Shown here: one piece after another, positions 45,908-55,704 of the stretch
How positions within the stretch are numbered: the first letter of the stretch is position 1
Layout: the number at the start of each line of letters is the position of its first letter
NCBI GenBank assembly: GCA_030525785.1
Contig: JAUNEA010000003.1
Coordinates: forward strand, 1 to 64,000
DNA from: Cardiobacteriaceae bacterium
Lineage (GTDB): Bacteria > Pseudomonadota > Gammaproteobacteria > Cardiobacteriales > Cardiobacteriaceae
Reading direction: 5' to 3'
Length of the DNA stretch: 64,000 nt
Translations under genes and position numbers: made by a program
Notes under the pieces: generated by a model
What the model was told of the DNA's origin: nothing
Databases searched by the model: none
The model's input: only the letters and a program-made list of their open reading frames with translations

Positions 45908-47710
45908 TTATTTTTCGTTTTTTTCAATTTTTGCCACTTTAATGTTCAACTCTTTGAGTTGTTCGGGGTTGGCGTAGCTGGGGGCATCGGTTAAAGGACA
46001 CCATGCGGTTTGGGTTTTCGGGAACGCCATCACATCACGAATGGATTTAGCCCCTGTCATCAACATCAATAAACGGTCTAAACCAAAGGCCAAACCACCG
46101 TGTGGCGGGCAACCGTATTTCAAAGCGCTTAATAAGAAGCCGAATTTTTCGTTGGCTTCTTCGTCCGAAATACCCAAAGATTTAAAAATTTGTTGTTGCA
46201 TGTCTTCACGGTGAATACGGATTGAACCGCCACCGATTTCGGTGCCGTTTAAGACCATATCATAGGCACGAGATAAAACTTCCGCTGGCTTGGTGTCCAA
46301 ATCGGATAAATCTTCCACTTTCGGCTGGGTGAAGGGGTGATGGGTGGAATAATAACGACCGTCTTTTTCATCGTATTCAAACATGGGGAAATCCACCACC
46401 CACAAAGGCGCCCATTGACAAGTGAGTAAATTCAAATCGTGACCGATTTTAATCCGTAAAGCGCCCATCGCATCATTGACGATTTTTGCCTTATCCGCTC
46501 CGAAAAAGACCAAATCGCCCGATTGTGCGCCCACACGTTTTAAGATTTCAAATGCCACCTCGCCATCGCTACCGCCTTCACGGGTTAGGTTTTTGACAAT
46601 CGGCGATTGCAAGCCTTCAAAGCTGTTGATGTCATTGACTTTAATATACGCCAAACCTTTGGCACCATAGCGTCCAACATATTGGGTATATTCATCGATG
46701 ACAGAACGGGTTAAGCTCGCCCCATTTGGCACACGCAACGCCACAATACGAGTATTGGCTTGATTTGCCACGCTGGCAAAGACTTTAAACTGGCAGTCTT
46801 TCACCAAATCATCAACATCAACGAGTTCCAATGGAATGCGTAAATCAGGTTTATCAGAAGCAAAGCGCTTCATGGCTTCAGAGTATGGCATTTTCGGGAA
46901 TTTGCCCAAATCCACATTGATGTGTTCTTTGAAGACTTTCACAATCATTTCTTCCATTAAATCCATGATTTCGTCTTCATTTAAGAACGAGGTTTCAATA
47001 TCCAATTGGGTGAATTCAGGCTGACGGTCGGCACGCAAATCTTCATCACGGAAGCAACGCACGATTTGATAATAGCGGTCAAAACCACTCATCATCAGCA
47101 TTTGTTTGAAGATTTGTGGCGATTGAGGAAGAGCAAAAAACTTACCAGCGTGGGTGCGAGACGGCACCAAATAATCCCGAGCGCCTTCGGGGGTGGCTTT
47201 GGTAAGCATTGGGGTTTCAATGTCCATAAAGCCTTTGTCGTCCAAATAACGGCGCAGGCTGGAGGCAACTTTTGAGCGCAAAATCAGGTTTTTTTGCATC
47301 ACTTCACGGCGCAGGTCAATGGTACGGTATTTCAGGCGGATTTCTTCGGAAACATTGTCTTCGTCCAATTGGAACGGAAGCGCTTCCGATTTGGATAAAA
47401 TGGTCAATTCTTTGGCGAGTAATTCAATTTTACCGCTGGCGAGTTCAGCATTTTCTGTGCCAGCAGGACGAGCCCGCACAATGCCTGTAATGCTTAAGCA
47501 ATATTCATTGCGTACCTGTTCGGCATTTTTAAAGGCTTCGGCGGTATCGGGGTCAATGACCACCTGCACAATGCCACTGCGGTCACGCAAATCCACAAAA
47601 ATCACGCCACCGTGGTCACGTCTTCTGTTTGCCCAACCTGCAATTTGAACCGTTTTCCCCAAAAGCGCTTCGGTTAATTCAGCGCAATATTGCTGACGAT
47701 ATAAACTCAT
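45908..47710 (-). CDS. aspS: Aspartyl-tRNA synthetase
   Basis: AspS charges tRNA-Asp. The 600-aa class II enzyme has the N-terminal OB fold ([21 protein letters not shown]), motif 2 with [16 protein letters not shown] near residue 215, the bacterial insertion domain, and motif 3 [17 protein letters not shown] near residue 530. Whether it also charges tRNA-Asn cannot be read here. It is preceded by folB and ychF on the same strand. Palindrome copies inside are mostly degenerate (for example GGAAGCGCTTCC at 47374). Confidence 0.97.
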   Translation of the reverse strand: MSLYRQQYCAELTEALLGKTVQIAGWANRRRDHGGVIFVDLRDRSGIVQVVIDPDTAEAFKNAEQVRNEYCLSITGIVRARPAGTENAELASGKIELLAKELTILSKSEALPFQLDEDNVSEEIRLKYRTIDLRREVMQKNLILRSKVASSLRRYLDDKGFMDIETPMLTKATPEGARDYLVPSRTHAGKFFALPQSPQIFKQMLMMSGFDRYYQIVRCFRDEDLRADRQPEFTQLDIETSFLNEDEIMDLMEEMIVKVFKEHINVDLGKFPKMPYSEAMKRFASDKPDLRIPLELVDVDDLVKDCQFKVFASVANQANTRIVALRVPNGASLTRSVIDEYTQYVGRYGAKGLAYIKVNDINSFEGLQSPIVKNLTREGGSDGEVAFEILKRVGAQSGDLVFFGADKAKIVNDAMGALRIKIGHDLNLLTCQWAPLWVVDFPMFEYDEKDGRYYSTHHPFTQPKVEDLSDLDTKPAEVLSRAYDMVLNGTEIGGGSIRIHREDMQQQIFKSLGISDEEANEKFGFLLSALKYGCPPHGGLAFGLDRLLMLMTGAKSIRDVMAFPKTQTAWCPLTDAPSYANPEQLKELNIKVAKIEKNEK

Positions 47711-47746
47711 AATTATTCCTTTATTTAGTTCTTAAGAGATGGGATT

Positions 47747-48100
47747 TTACCGCATTCGTTTGATTTTTACTCCGACCAAAGCGCTTTGGGCAATGGCTTG
47801 AGGTTTAGTGACTTTCAACGATACGCCCATGCATAAGGGGTAGCGTTCTAAAAGCTGTTCACAAAGCGCTTCGGCAAAACTCTCCAATAATTCACAACGC
47901 GCCTGCTCTGCAAATGCCTCAAGATAAAAGGCAATATCTGCATAATTCAGCGCTTTTTCGAGATTAGCGGTTTTGGCGGCAGGCTTGGTGTTGGTGAACA
48001 ACTCCACATCTAACACCAGCCTCTGTTCTCGTTCACGCTCATGTGGCAATACGCCGATAATCGTGTAAACCGTCATTTGTTCAATAAAAACAGAATCCAT
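47747..48100 (-). CDS. folB: Dihydroneopterin aldolase
   Basis: FolB cleaves dihydroneopterin in folate synthesis. The 117-aa protein has the family start FIEQMTVYTIIGVLPHEREREQ, with the catalytic Glu in GVLPHERE, and the lysine in SLKVTKPQAI near residue 100. The ribosome site GGGGG runs directly out of a palindrome copy at 48109-48120. Of two adjacent ATGs, 48100 is better spaced. Confidence 0.93.
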   Translation of the reverse strand: MDSVFIEQMTVYTIIGVLPHEREREQRLVLDVELFTNTKPAAKTANLEKALNYADIAFYLEAFAEQARCELLESFAEALCEQLLERYPLCMGVSLKVTKPQAIAQSALVGVKIKRMR

Positions 48101-48124
48101 CATCGCCCCCAAAGCGCTTTGGCT

Positions 48125-49219
48125 TTATACATTGAAACGGAAATGCACCACATCACCTTCTTGCACTCGATACTCTTTCCCTTCCAAACGCCATTTACCT
48201 GCATCACGCGCTCCTTGCTCGCCATTGAATTGGATAAAATCCTGATAAGCAATCACTTCCGCGCGAATAAAGCCACGCTCAAAATCCGAATGAATCACAC
48301 CAGCAGCTTGCGGAGCTGTTGCATTTTTGGGCATAGTCCACGCGCGAACTTCTTTCACTCCTGCTGTGAAATAGGTTCCTAAATCCAAAAGTTCATAGCC
48401 AGCGCGAATCACACGATTCAAACCAGCCTCTGCCAAGCCATATTCTTGCAACAATTCCGCACGTTCATCTGCTTCAAGCTGCGAAAGCTCCGATTCAATC
48501 GCTGCGCATACAGTCACCACCAAAGCGCTTGTCTCAGCTGCTTTGGCACGAACTTGGGCAACATAATCATTGTCTTGGCTGATGTGTGCTTCATCAACAT
48601 TGGCAATGTACATCATGGGCTTAAGCGTCAGTAAGAAAAACTCACGGCTCAATTTTAATTCCTCAGGACTTAAATCAAGCGTACGCGCTAATTTGCCTTC
48701 TTCCAAATGTGGCACCAATTTTTGAATAATCTCCAGTTTGGCTTTAGCTTCTTTGTCACCCCCTTTAGCAACACGCGTTAAGCGTTGGGCAACTTTCTCT
48801 AATGAAACCAAATCTGCCAAAATTAATTCTGATTCAATCACTTGAATATCATAAAGCGGATTCACTTTCCCCGCCACATGCACCACATCATCATTATCAA
48901 AACAACGAACCACCTGCGCAATGGCATCGCATTCACGAATGTTTGCCAAAAACTGATTACCCAAGCCCTCGCCTTTGGAAGCCCCTTCTACCAAGCCTGC
49001 AATATCCACAAATTCCATCGTGGTTGGCAAAACGCGCTCAGGTTTCACAATCGCTGCGAGTGCATCTAAACGAGGGTCTGGCACGGCAACAATGCCTGTA
49101 TTTGGCTCAATGGTGCAAAAGGGGTAATTTTGCGCCTCAATGCCAGCATTGGTTAAGGCATTGAATAAAGTTGATTTTCCGACATTGGGCAAGCCCACAA
49201 TTCCACAATTAAAACCCAT
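48125..49219 (-). CDS. ychF: Redox-responsive ATPase/GTPase YchF
   Basis: YchF (OLA1) is an Obg-family P-loop enzyme that binds ribosomes and prefers ATP. The 364-aa protein has [17 protein letters not shown] (G1), [20 protein letters not shown] (G3) and the altered G4 ANVDE in place of NKxD, which explains the ATP preference. A coiled coil (about 130-205) and a C-terminal TGS domain follow. In many gammaproteobacteria ychF follows pth; here it sits elsewhere. Confidence 0.97.
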   Translation of the reverse strand: MGFNCGIVGLPNVGKSTLFNALTNAGIEAQNYPFCTIEPNTGIVAVPDPRLDALAAIVKPERVLPTTMEFVDIAGLVEGASKGEGLGNQFLANIRECDAIAQVVRCFDNDDVVHVAGKVNPLYDIQVIESELILADLVSLEKVAQRLTRVAKGGDKEAKAKLEIIQKLVPHLEEGKLARTLDLSPEELKLSREFFLLTLKPMMYIANVDEAHISQDNDYVAQVRAKAAETSALVVTVCAAIESELSQLEADERAELLQEYGLAEAGLNRVIRAGYELLDLGTYFTAGVKEVRAWTMPKNATAPQAAGVIHSDFERGFIRAEVIAYQDFIQFNGEQGARDAGKWRLEGKEYRVQEGDVVHFRFNV

Positions 49220-49306
49220 AACTATCCTTCGTTTTGTCTCGAACTATCGCTAAAAAAACCAAAGCGCTTTGAAAAATGAGCCACTTTGGTGATGAAAAGA
49301 AGGGAA

Positions 49307-49738
49307 TTATAACGCAAGGGCTTTACAAAGCGCTTTGTGGATACGTTGCTGAACCAAAGCGCTTGGTAACACGCCACAATCCATCTCAATCAAACGCGCC
49401 TCAACTTTTTGATGTCGCGTTAAAACATACATAATCCCCACTCCTCTGCTATGCTGCTCCACCACCGCCAATTGCAAAATAGGCGCACGAATGTAACTCC
49501 AAGGTCGATACCATTCTCGACTCTCTAAAGTCGCCACCACTTCCACTCCTTTGGGCAAACGAAGGCGTTGTTCCTCAAACCAAGCATACTCTCGCATCAT
49601 CTGAAAACCCAGCATGGCTAAACCCGCCATTATAGGCAACAAACTTTTAGGTATCGTCTTCCACAACAAACGCAATGCCAACATCAACCCCGCCGCGCCC
49701 AAACCAGCACTAAGGGTTGCAATGGTTTCCCACAACAT
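49307..49738 (-). CDS. Small inner-membrane protein, unknown
   Basis: I do not recognise this 143-aa protein. Two hydrophobic segments (about residues 5-25 and 33-48) precede a soluble domain with ESREWYRPWSYIRAPILQL and ARLIEMDCGVLP. The soluble part may be periplasmic. I chose the ATG at 49738 as it is better spaced from GGAGG than the ATG two codons earlier. It stands alone between ychF and the symporter. Confidence 0.72.
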   Translation of the reverse strand: MLWETIATLSAGLGAAGLMLALRLLWKTIPKSLLPIMAGLAMLGFQMMREYAWFEEQRLRLPKGVEVVATLESREWYRPWSYIRAPILQLAVVEQHSRGVGIMYVLTRHQKVEARLIEMDCGVLPSALVQQRIHKALCKALAL

Positions 49739-49817
49739 AATCATTCCTCCCTATAGAACAAAGCGCTTTGGGATTACAGTTGTTACTCTCTCCCAAAGCG
49801 CTTGATTTTCTAGGTTC

Positions 49818-51587
49818 TTAATGCAAAACAGCTGAGCCTGCTCCTTTCGGATAACGCACGCTTTCAACCAATGCTTGCACATCAGCTGGCACAGGTTCTG
49901 TTTTCATGGAAACCAAATACGCTACTGCAAAATTAACCACTGCTCCAATCGGGCCAATACCCAATGGAGAAATGCCTAAAATCCAATTATCAGGCGTATT
50001 CGCCCAAACCGCTGTGCCAGGAATCAAGAACCAGCCGAGATACATGAAAATGTAAACCAACGTCAATCCTCCCCCTGCCAACATGCCAGCGATAGCTCCC
50101 TGACGGTTAATCCGTTTGGAGAAAATACCCATCATAAGCGCTGGGAAGAGCGAGGAGCCTGCAATACCAAATGCCAGTGAAACAACCTGCGCTGCAAAGC
50201 CTGGAGGATTCATACCAAGCCATGTTGCCGCCACAATAGCAATCGCCATTGAAATCCGTGCCGCCAACAATTCGCCTTTATCGCTGATGTTGGGCTTTAA
50301 GGTTTTCTTGATTAAATCGTGAGAAATAGCGGAGGAAATGGCAAGCAACAAACCTGCAGCTGTAGATAATGCCGCTGCCAAACCACCTGCTGCAATCAAA
50401 CCAATCACCCACGAAGGTAAGTTGGCAATTTCAGGATTCGCCAAAACCATGATGTCATTGTTCACCATCAATTCGTTGCCTTTCCAACCACGAGCTTCAG
50501 CTGTTTCAGCAAAAGAAGGAGCTTTATCGTTGTAGTATTGGATACGACCATCACCATTTTTATCTTCAAACTTCAACAAACCTGTTTTTTCCCATGTTTT
50601 GAACCAGCTAGGGCTATCGGTATATTGGATAGGCGCAGCTTGTGTACCCTCTGGGTAAAGCGTAGTCATCAAATTCAGACGAGACATTGAGCCTACTGAT
50701 GGTGCTGTTAAATAAAGCAAGGCAATGAAAACCAAAGCCCAGCCTGTGGAAGAACGCGCATCAGAAACTTTAGGCACGGTAAAGAACCGAATAATCACAT
50801 GTGGCAAACCAGCAGTACCAATCATCAAAGAAAGCGCTAGTAAGAACATATTGAGTTTATCGCCTGCTTCTGCAGTATAAGCTGTAAAGCCTAAATCAGT
50901 GATGATGAGATCGAGTTTTTCCAGAAGTGGTGTACCCGAACCTTGATATTCACCAAACAACCCAAATGCTGGAATCGGATTTCCTGTCAATTGGAAAGAG
51001 ATAAACACGGCAGGAATAGTATAGGCAATAATCAACACTACATACTGTGCTACTTGCGTATAAGTAATCCCTTTCATACCGCCCAATACAGCGTAAAACA
51101 GAACCACCACCGCTGCTATCATCAAGCCTGTATTAACATCGACTTCCAAAAAGCGAGAAAATGCCACACCTGCGCCTGTCATCTGCCCAATAACGTAAGT
51201 CGTTGAAGCAGCAATTAAGCAGAAAACGGCAATGAGTCGAGCGCTTTTACTGTAAAAACGGTCGCCGATAAAATCAGGCACCGTAAACTTGCCGAATTTA
51301 CGCAAGTAAGGCGCAATGAGTAATGCCACGAATACAAAGCCCCCTGTCCAGCCCATCAAATAAGCCGAAGCTGAGTAGCCACTCATCGCCAACATACCTG
51401 CCATCGAAATAAAAGAGGCGGCACTCATCCAATCCGCCCCTGTTGCCATACCATTCAAAACAGGGTGGACACCGCCACCTGCTACATAAAATTCTTTGGT
51501 TGAACCAGCACGAGCCCAGATAGCGATAGCAAAGTAGAGCGCAAATGAGCCACCCACGAACAAAATATTAATTGCAAACTGACTCAT
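49818..51587 (-). CDS. Sodium:solute symporter, large subunit (VC_2705 type)
   Basis: This 589-aa, 13-helix protein belongs to the sodium:solute symporter family, in the subgroup that works with a DUF4212 small subunit. FYVAGGGVHPVLNGMATGADWMSAASFI near the start and GGLAAALSTAAGLLLAISSAISHD near residue 395 are family marks. Acetate or a short-chain monocarboxylate is the likely substrate. It is 3 bp downstream of its small-subunit gene. No palindrome copy occurs within it. Confidence 0.9.
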   Translation of the reverse strand: MSQFAINILFVGGSFALYFAIAIWARAGSTKEFYVAGGGVHPVLNGMATGADWMSAASFISMAGMLAMSGYSASAYLMGWTGGFVFVALLIAPYLRKFGKFTVPDFIGDRFYSKSARLIAVFCLIAASTTYVIGQMTGAGVAFSRFLEVDVNTGLMIAAVVVLFYAVLGGMKGITYTQVAQYVVLIIAYTIPAVFISFQLTGNPIPAFGLFGEYQGSGTPLLEKLDLIITDLGFTAYTAEAGDKLNMFLLALSLMIGTAGLPHVIIRFFTVPKVSDARSSTGWALVFIALLYLTAPSVGSMSRLNLMTTLYPEGTQAAPIQYTDSPSWFKTWEKTGLLKFEDKNGDGRIQYYNDKAPSFAETAEARGWKGNELMVNNDIMVLANPEIANLPSWVIGLIAAGGLAAALSTAAGLLLAISSAISHDLIKKTLKPNISDKGELLAARISMAIAIVAATWLGMNPPGFAAQVVSLAFGIAGSSLFPALMMGIFSKRINRQGAIAGMLAGGGLTLVYIFMYLGWFLIPGTAVWANTPDNWILGISPLGIGPIGAVVNFAVAYLVSMKTEPVPADVQALVESVRYPKGAGSAVLH

Positions 51588-51590
51588 GGC

Positions 51591-51887
51591 TTAATCCTCC
51601 GATACCCCAAAGCGCTTATCCAACTGATTCATGCGCCATGCGTAAAAAAAGATGATGCCAATAAAGCACAAAATTGCGCCCTGCTGACCAAACCAAAAAC
51701 CCAAATCGCTGCTGCCTATTTTGATGCCCGATAACAGAGGGCGTAACCAAATAGCAAAGCCATGTGAGCAAATCGCCCACACCACCAAGCAGCCTATAAT
51801 CAACCGCACATTGGCTTTCCAATAAGCCTCCCCAGCGGTGTTGGGGGTTTGAGACGGGGTTTCCCGTACGATGTTTTCTCCAGACAT
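51591..51887 (-). CDS. DUF4212 small subunit of the symporter
   Basis: This 98-aa protein with two helices (about residues 25-50 and 65-90) has the DUF4212 pattern AYWKANVRLIIGCLVVWAICSHGFA and FWFGQQGAILCFIGIIFFYA. It forms a pair with the 589-aa symporter. The ribosome site for the large subunit lies inside its last codons. The promoter probably lies near 51890-52080. Confidence 0.92.
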   Translation of the reverse strand: MSGENIVRETPSQTPNTAGEAYWKANVRLIIGCLVVWAICSHGFAIWLRPLLSGIKIGSSDLGFWFGQQGAILCFIGIIFFYAWRMNQLDKRFGVSED

Positions 51888-52139
51888 AATCGCCTCCGAA
51901 AGGGTGGTATCTCCTGAGTAGATGACAAAGCGCTTTGATGCTCAAAAGCAACGCTCTGCTTTCTTACTCACCTAAACCGCGTGAGCTTCTTCGTCTCATC
52001 GTCAGCTTATGGGATTTGACTATACCATAAAAAAAGTTAATATCATCACCATCTTTTTCATCAAACCAGAAAAAGCCCAAAGCGCTTTAGTCTCTCTGAT
52101 AACCCCATCATCTTTCATCATAATTCATCAGGAGCTATC

Positions 52140-53942
52140 ATGGAAAATCGTTTTGACCTCCAGTATCCACCTTACGATACCTTAACAGAAAGCCAGCGTT
52201 TACATTTCCAAAAAGCCATCGATATCGTGTTCTACGATGATGAAGAGGAAATTATCCGACCGCTGGAACGCATTGATTTTCTCTACATCGTGATGAAAGG
52301 TCGCGTGAAAGAAGTCAGCCTTGATGGGGATATTGTGGCGGTTTATCGTCAGAAAGATACTTTTGAAGCCAGAGCCTTGATGGAGGGCGTAAGTCGGCAT
52401 CGATTTATCGTGCAGGAACAAGCGCTTTTGTATCGTTTGCCCAAAGCGCTTGTATTATCGGTGATGGAAGAGAATCCACGTTTTGGTTTGTACTTTTACG
52501 CAGGAGTTGCGGAGAAATTGGCAAAGCTCTCTGATGCAAGGCACGATGGAGAATTCCACAACCTCTTCAATGCCACCATTGGTGAAGCCTATCGCCCTTG
52601 CGCTCCTATTTTGCACGCCCACCAAAGCGCTTTGCACGCTGCTCAATATCTAAAACAAGAACGCGTCAAATCCTTGCTGGTCTCTGATGGAGAACGCATT
52701 GGCTTATTCACAGAATCTCGGTTTCGCGATATGGTTCTGGCAGGAGCAGATTTTCATGCCCCCGTACGCGATTGGGTGGTGTTTGATTTGGTTTCGGCTG
52801 ATGTGGGCGATTTTATTTTCCATGCCCTGTTGTTGATGAATCAGCATCAAGTACAACGAGTGGTGGTGACCGAGCAGGGTAAGCCCATCGGTTTATTGGA
52901 ACAAATGGACGTTCTCGCCTATTTCTCCAACCACAGTTACCTCATCACCCAACGCCTCGAACGCACCACCCATATCCACGAATTGCCTGCTATCGCCCAG
53001 CAAATGACAGAATCGATTCAAATTTTGCACCAACGTGGTATGCGTTCTCCTCAACTCGCACAACTCATGCAAACCCTCAATACCGCGCTATTCGCCAAAG
53101 CATGGCGACTCATCGCCCCAGCTGATGTCTATGAAAACAGTTGCTTGATTATCATGGGTTCTGAGGGACGTGGAGAACAAATTCTCAAAACTGACCAAGA
53201 CAACGGCTTGATTCTCAACCCTAGCCTTGACCCAGAACGCGTTCGCCAAAGCGCTTTGCAACTGAATCAACTGCTGAACGATTTGGGCTACCCACCTTGT
53301 GCAGGAGGGATTATGGTCACCAATCCAGAATGGTGCCAATCACTTGAGGGTTACAAAGCCATGATTTCACGCTGGATTCAAACCCCCAAACCCGATGCAA
53401 TGATGAAATTAGCGATTTTTATCGATGCCAAAGCCGTTGCAGGCGATGCTTCTTTGTTAGACAAAACGCGAGAACATCTCTATCAAATCTTAGGGAGAGA
53501 TAGCGCTTTGTCGATGAATTTTGCTGCTGCTATTGATTTGTTTGAAGGGCAAACACAAGGCTTTTTCAAACAATGGCTAAGCCGTACAGATGACCGCATG
53601 GATTTAAAAAAGATGGGCATTTTTCCTATTGTTCATGGCGCTCGTTCGCTTGCGCTTCAGCACCGTATCACCGTAAACAACACCTTCGAACGCCTCCAGC
53701 ACCTCGCCCAAAAGCAAATTATCTCCGAAGCGCTTTGCCAAGATACGGCAGAAGCTTTGAGTTATCTCATGCAGCTGAGGCTAAAGTTTGGCTTACATCA
53801 AGAACATCAAACCAAAGAAATCAGCCAAATTGAAATGAATCAACTCTCTACCCTTGAGCGCGATTTACTCAAAGATGCTTTGCAAGTGGTTAAGCGCTTT
53901 CGAGTAGCTGTACGGCAGCATTTTCATTTAGGGGGCGTGTAA
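52140..53942 (+). CDS. CNMP-binding/CBS/DUF294 nucleotidyltransferase-like protein
   Basis: This 600-aa signalling protein has an N-terminal cyclic-nucleotide-binding domain (about residues 20-130), a CBS pair (about 155-275), a DUF294 nucleotidyltransferase-like domain with IMGSEGRGEQILKTDQDNGLIL near residue 340 (GSEGR...DxDN catalytic pattern as in GlnD) and a C-terminal DUF294_C domain. Homologues sit beside acetate symporters and acetyl-CoA synthetase. Here it is divergent from the symporter pair and overlaps an exonuclease gene, so it may control uptake. The reaction is unknown. Confidence 0.9.
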   Translation: MENRFDLQYPPYDTLTESQRLHFQKAIDIVFYDDEEEIIRPLERIDFLYIVMKGRVKEVSLDGDIVAVYRQKDTFEARALMEGVSRHRFIVQEQALLYRLPKALVLSVMEENPRFGLYFYAGVAEKLAKLSDARHDGEFHNLFNATIGEAYRPCAPILHAHQSALHAAQYLKQERVKSLLVSDGERIGLFTESRFRDMVLAGADFHAPVRDWVVFDLVSADVGDFIFHALLLMNQHQVQRVVVTEQGKPIGLLEQMDVLAYFSNHSYLITQRLERTTHIHELPAIAQQMTESIQILHQRGMRSPQLAQLMQTLNTALFAKAWRLIAPADVYENSCLIIMGSEGRGEQILKTDQDNGLILNPSLDPERVRQSALQLNQLLNDLGYPPCAGGIMVTNPEWCQSLEGYKAMISRWIQTPKPDAMMKLAIFIDAKAVAGDASLLDKTREHLYQILGRDSALSMNFAAAIDLFEGQTQGFFKQWLSRTDDRMDLKKMGIFPIVHGARSLALQHRITVNNTFERLQHLAQKQIISEALCQDTAEALSYLMQLRLKFGLHQEHQTKEISQIEMNQLSTLERDLLKDALQVVKRFRVAVRQHFHLGGV

Positions 53943-54562
53943 TGCGTATGCTTTGGAATATGTGGCAACGTAGGCAGCTTAAAGACCTACGCTTTCTACC
54001 ACTCTTTGAGCCAAACTACGAAGAGCTGGTAAGCCTTGATTGCGAAACCACCAGCCTCAATGTCAAAGAAGCGGAGATTATCTCTATTGGAGCGGTTAAG
54101 GTTCGTGGTGGGGAGATTTTGACGAGTGAGTCGTTTTATGTTGTGGTGAAGCCTGAGGGCATGATGAGCGCGACTAATGTAACGGTGCATGGCTTGCGCC
54201 CCAAAGATTTATCGCACGGCTTAAGCATTGACCAAGCGCTTTATCAGCTGCTGGATTTTATCGGCGGACGAACCTTACTCGGCTATTATCTGGAATACGA
54301 TGTGGCGATGATTAACAAATTCCTAAAGCCATTACTGGGCATTCAGCTGCCACAAAAGAAAATTGAGGTTTCTGCTTTGTATCATCGCAAAAAAACCCGT
54401 TATCAAGCCTACGATATTCCCGTTGATTTGCGCATGGCAACCATGATTAACACGCTCAAAATCCCCGATTTGCCACGCCATGATGCGTTAAATGATGCGA
54501 TTAATGTCGCGATGATGTACCTTGCGATTCAATCAGCGGAAAAACACAATCGCACACTATGA
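53942..54562 (+). CDS. DnaQ-like 3'-5' exonuclease
   Basis: This 206-aa DEDDh exonuclease has the first motif LDCETTSLN (Asp and Glu, near residue 34), the second acidic residue in GYYLEYDVAMIN and the final histidine and aspartate in PRHDALNDAINVAMMY. It resembles the epsilon-like proteins found beside DUF294 genes. The start overlaps the DUF294 stop (TAATG), so the two are coupled. Substrate could be DNA or a small nucleotide. Confidence 0.9.
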   Translation: MRMLWNMWQRRQLKDLRFLPLFEPNYEELVSLDCETTSLNVKEAEIISIGAVKVRGGEILTSESFYVVVKPEGMMSATNVTVHGLRPKDLSHGLSIDQALYQLLDFIGGRTLLGYYLEYDVAMINKFLKPLLGIQLPQKKIEVSALYHRKKTRYQAYDIPVDLRMATMINTLKIPDLPRHDALNDAINVAMMYLAIQSAEKHNRTL

Positions 54563-54588
54563 GTTGGTTTTACAGAGAAATATTGACC

Positions 54589-55542
54589 CTAAAAGCGCTT
54601 TGCCACCAAGATTTGACGCGTTGGTGGAGGATAGCCTTCGATGGTTTGGCATTGGTCAGGACTTAAAAACGCATCAAGGCTGTAGCTGTCTATCCATGCG
54701 GTTTTGCGTTGTTCGGTGGTTGTGGTTTGGCAAGGCTCGCTGATGTCTAGCACCTGCAAACCTGCTTCGTTTAACCACGACACCAAGCGCTTTGTGCTGG
54801 GTAAATGGTAGACATTACGCATACCTGCGTAACGCTCGGTAGGCTCTAAGCATTCATCTTTATCACTGGGCAGAATAAGCGTCTCCAGAATCAAGATTCC
54901 TTCATCGTGCAAAGTTGTAGCTAATTGCTTGAGATGCAATAGAGGATCTTTGCGGTGATACAAAACGCCCATAGACAAAGTCACATCAAAATCGGAAAAC
55001 GGCGCATCATCAAGCGTGACAGGCAAAAAAGCGCTTTGTTTGGATAGCACAGGGAAAGCTCGAGACAGTAAACAATATTGCGCCAAATAATGGAATGAAG
55101 GATCAATGCCCACCACCGATTTTGCCCCATCGCCCAAAAGACGCAACATGTAATAACCATTACCACAGCCCACATCGAGAATGGTTTTATCTTGAACATC
55201 AATCCCCATCGCGGAAAGACGCTCGTATTTAAGCTCGCTCCTCCATTCGCCATCAAGGTCAATGCCCCATAAGTCAAAATGCCCTTTGCGCCAAGGTTTT
55301 AAATCATGCAAAACTACCAACAAAGCGCTTTGTTCAACCGCTCCCTTCACTTGCGGAACCGCTTGAATATAGGCTTCATCAACCGATAACGATAAATCCT
55401 CAATTTGCTGCACCCATGTTTCAAATTGTCCGTGCGCTATTTTTTCCAACAAAGCGCTTTGCAATTCGAGCAGAGGTAAAGCAGGCTGACAATCATAAGC
55501 TCGCTCCAATTGCTCCATCAAAATAGAGGCGACATCTCTCAT
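54589..55542 (-). CDS. cmoB: tRNA U34 carboxymethyltransferase
   Basis: CmoB uses carboxy-SAM to convert hydroxyuridine at tRNA position 34 to uridine-5-oxyacetic acid. The 317-aa protein has LKPWRKGHFDLWGI (about residue 82), EWRSELKYERL and the SAM-type motif ILDVGCGNGYYMLRL near residue 119, then SMGVLYHRKDPLLHL. CmoA is not next to it. Its start overlaps the ccoS stop (ATGA), so a tRNA-modification gene follows the cbb3 assembly genes in one coupled unit. Confidence 0.95.
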   Translation of the reverse strand: MRDVASILMEQLERAYDCQPALPLLELQSALLEKIAHGQFETWVQQIEDLSLSVDEAYIQAVPQVKGAVEQSALLVVLHDLKPWRKGHFDLWGIDLDGEWRSELKYERLSAMGIDVQDKTILDVGCGNGYYMLRLLGDGAKSVVGIDPSFHYLAQYCLLSRAFPVLSKQSAFLPVTLDDAPFSDFDVTLSMGVLYHRKDPLLHLKQLATTLHDEGILILETLILPSDKDECLEPTERYAGMRNVYHLPSTKRLVSWLNEAGLQVLDISEPCQTTTTEQRKTAWIDSYSLDAFLSPDQCQTIEGYPPPTRQILVAKRF

Positions 55543-55700
55543 TTCTGCACCCGCTCTTCCAATTTCTCATCAACCAAAGGAATCATGGCAGGAGAATTCA
55601 AATCATCAAATTGCCGATGCTTAATCGCCCAGCGAAAAGCCAACACCGCCAATACAATCAACACAAACGAAATCGGCATCAATAAATACAAAATCTCCAT
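55539..55700 (-). CDS. ccoS: cbb3 oxidase maturation protein CcoS
   Basis: This 53-aa protein has one membrane helix (about residues 4-24), with the family pattern MEILYLLMPISFVLIVLAVLAF then RWAIKHRQFDDLNSPA, which is typical of CcoS, and a short charged tail. It was read from the sequence directly because it is short. It lies 4 bp downstream of ccoI and overlaps cmoB by four bases. CcoS is needed for haem or copper insertion in the oxidase. Confidence 0.92.
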   Translation of the reverse strand: MEILYLLMPISFVLIVLAVLAFRWAIKHRQFDDLNSPAMIPLVDEKLEERVQK

Positions 55701-55704
55701 ACCC

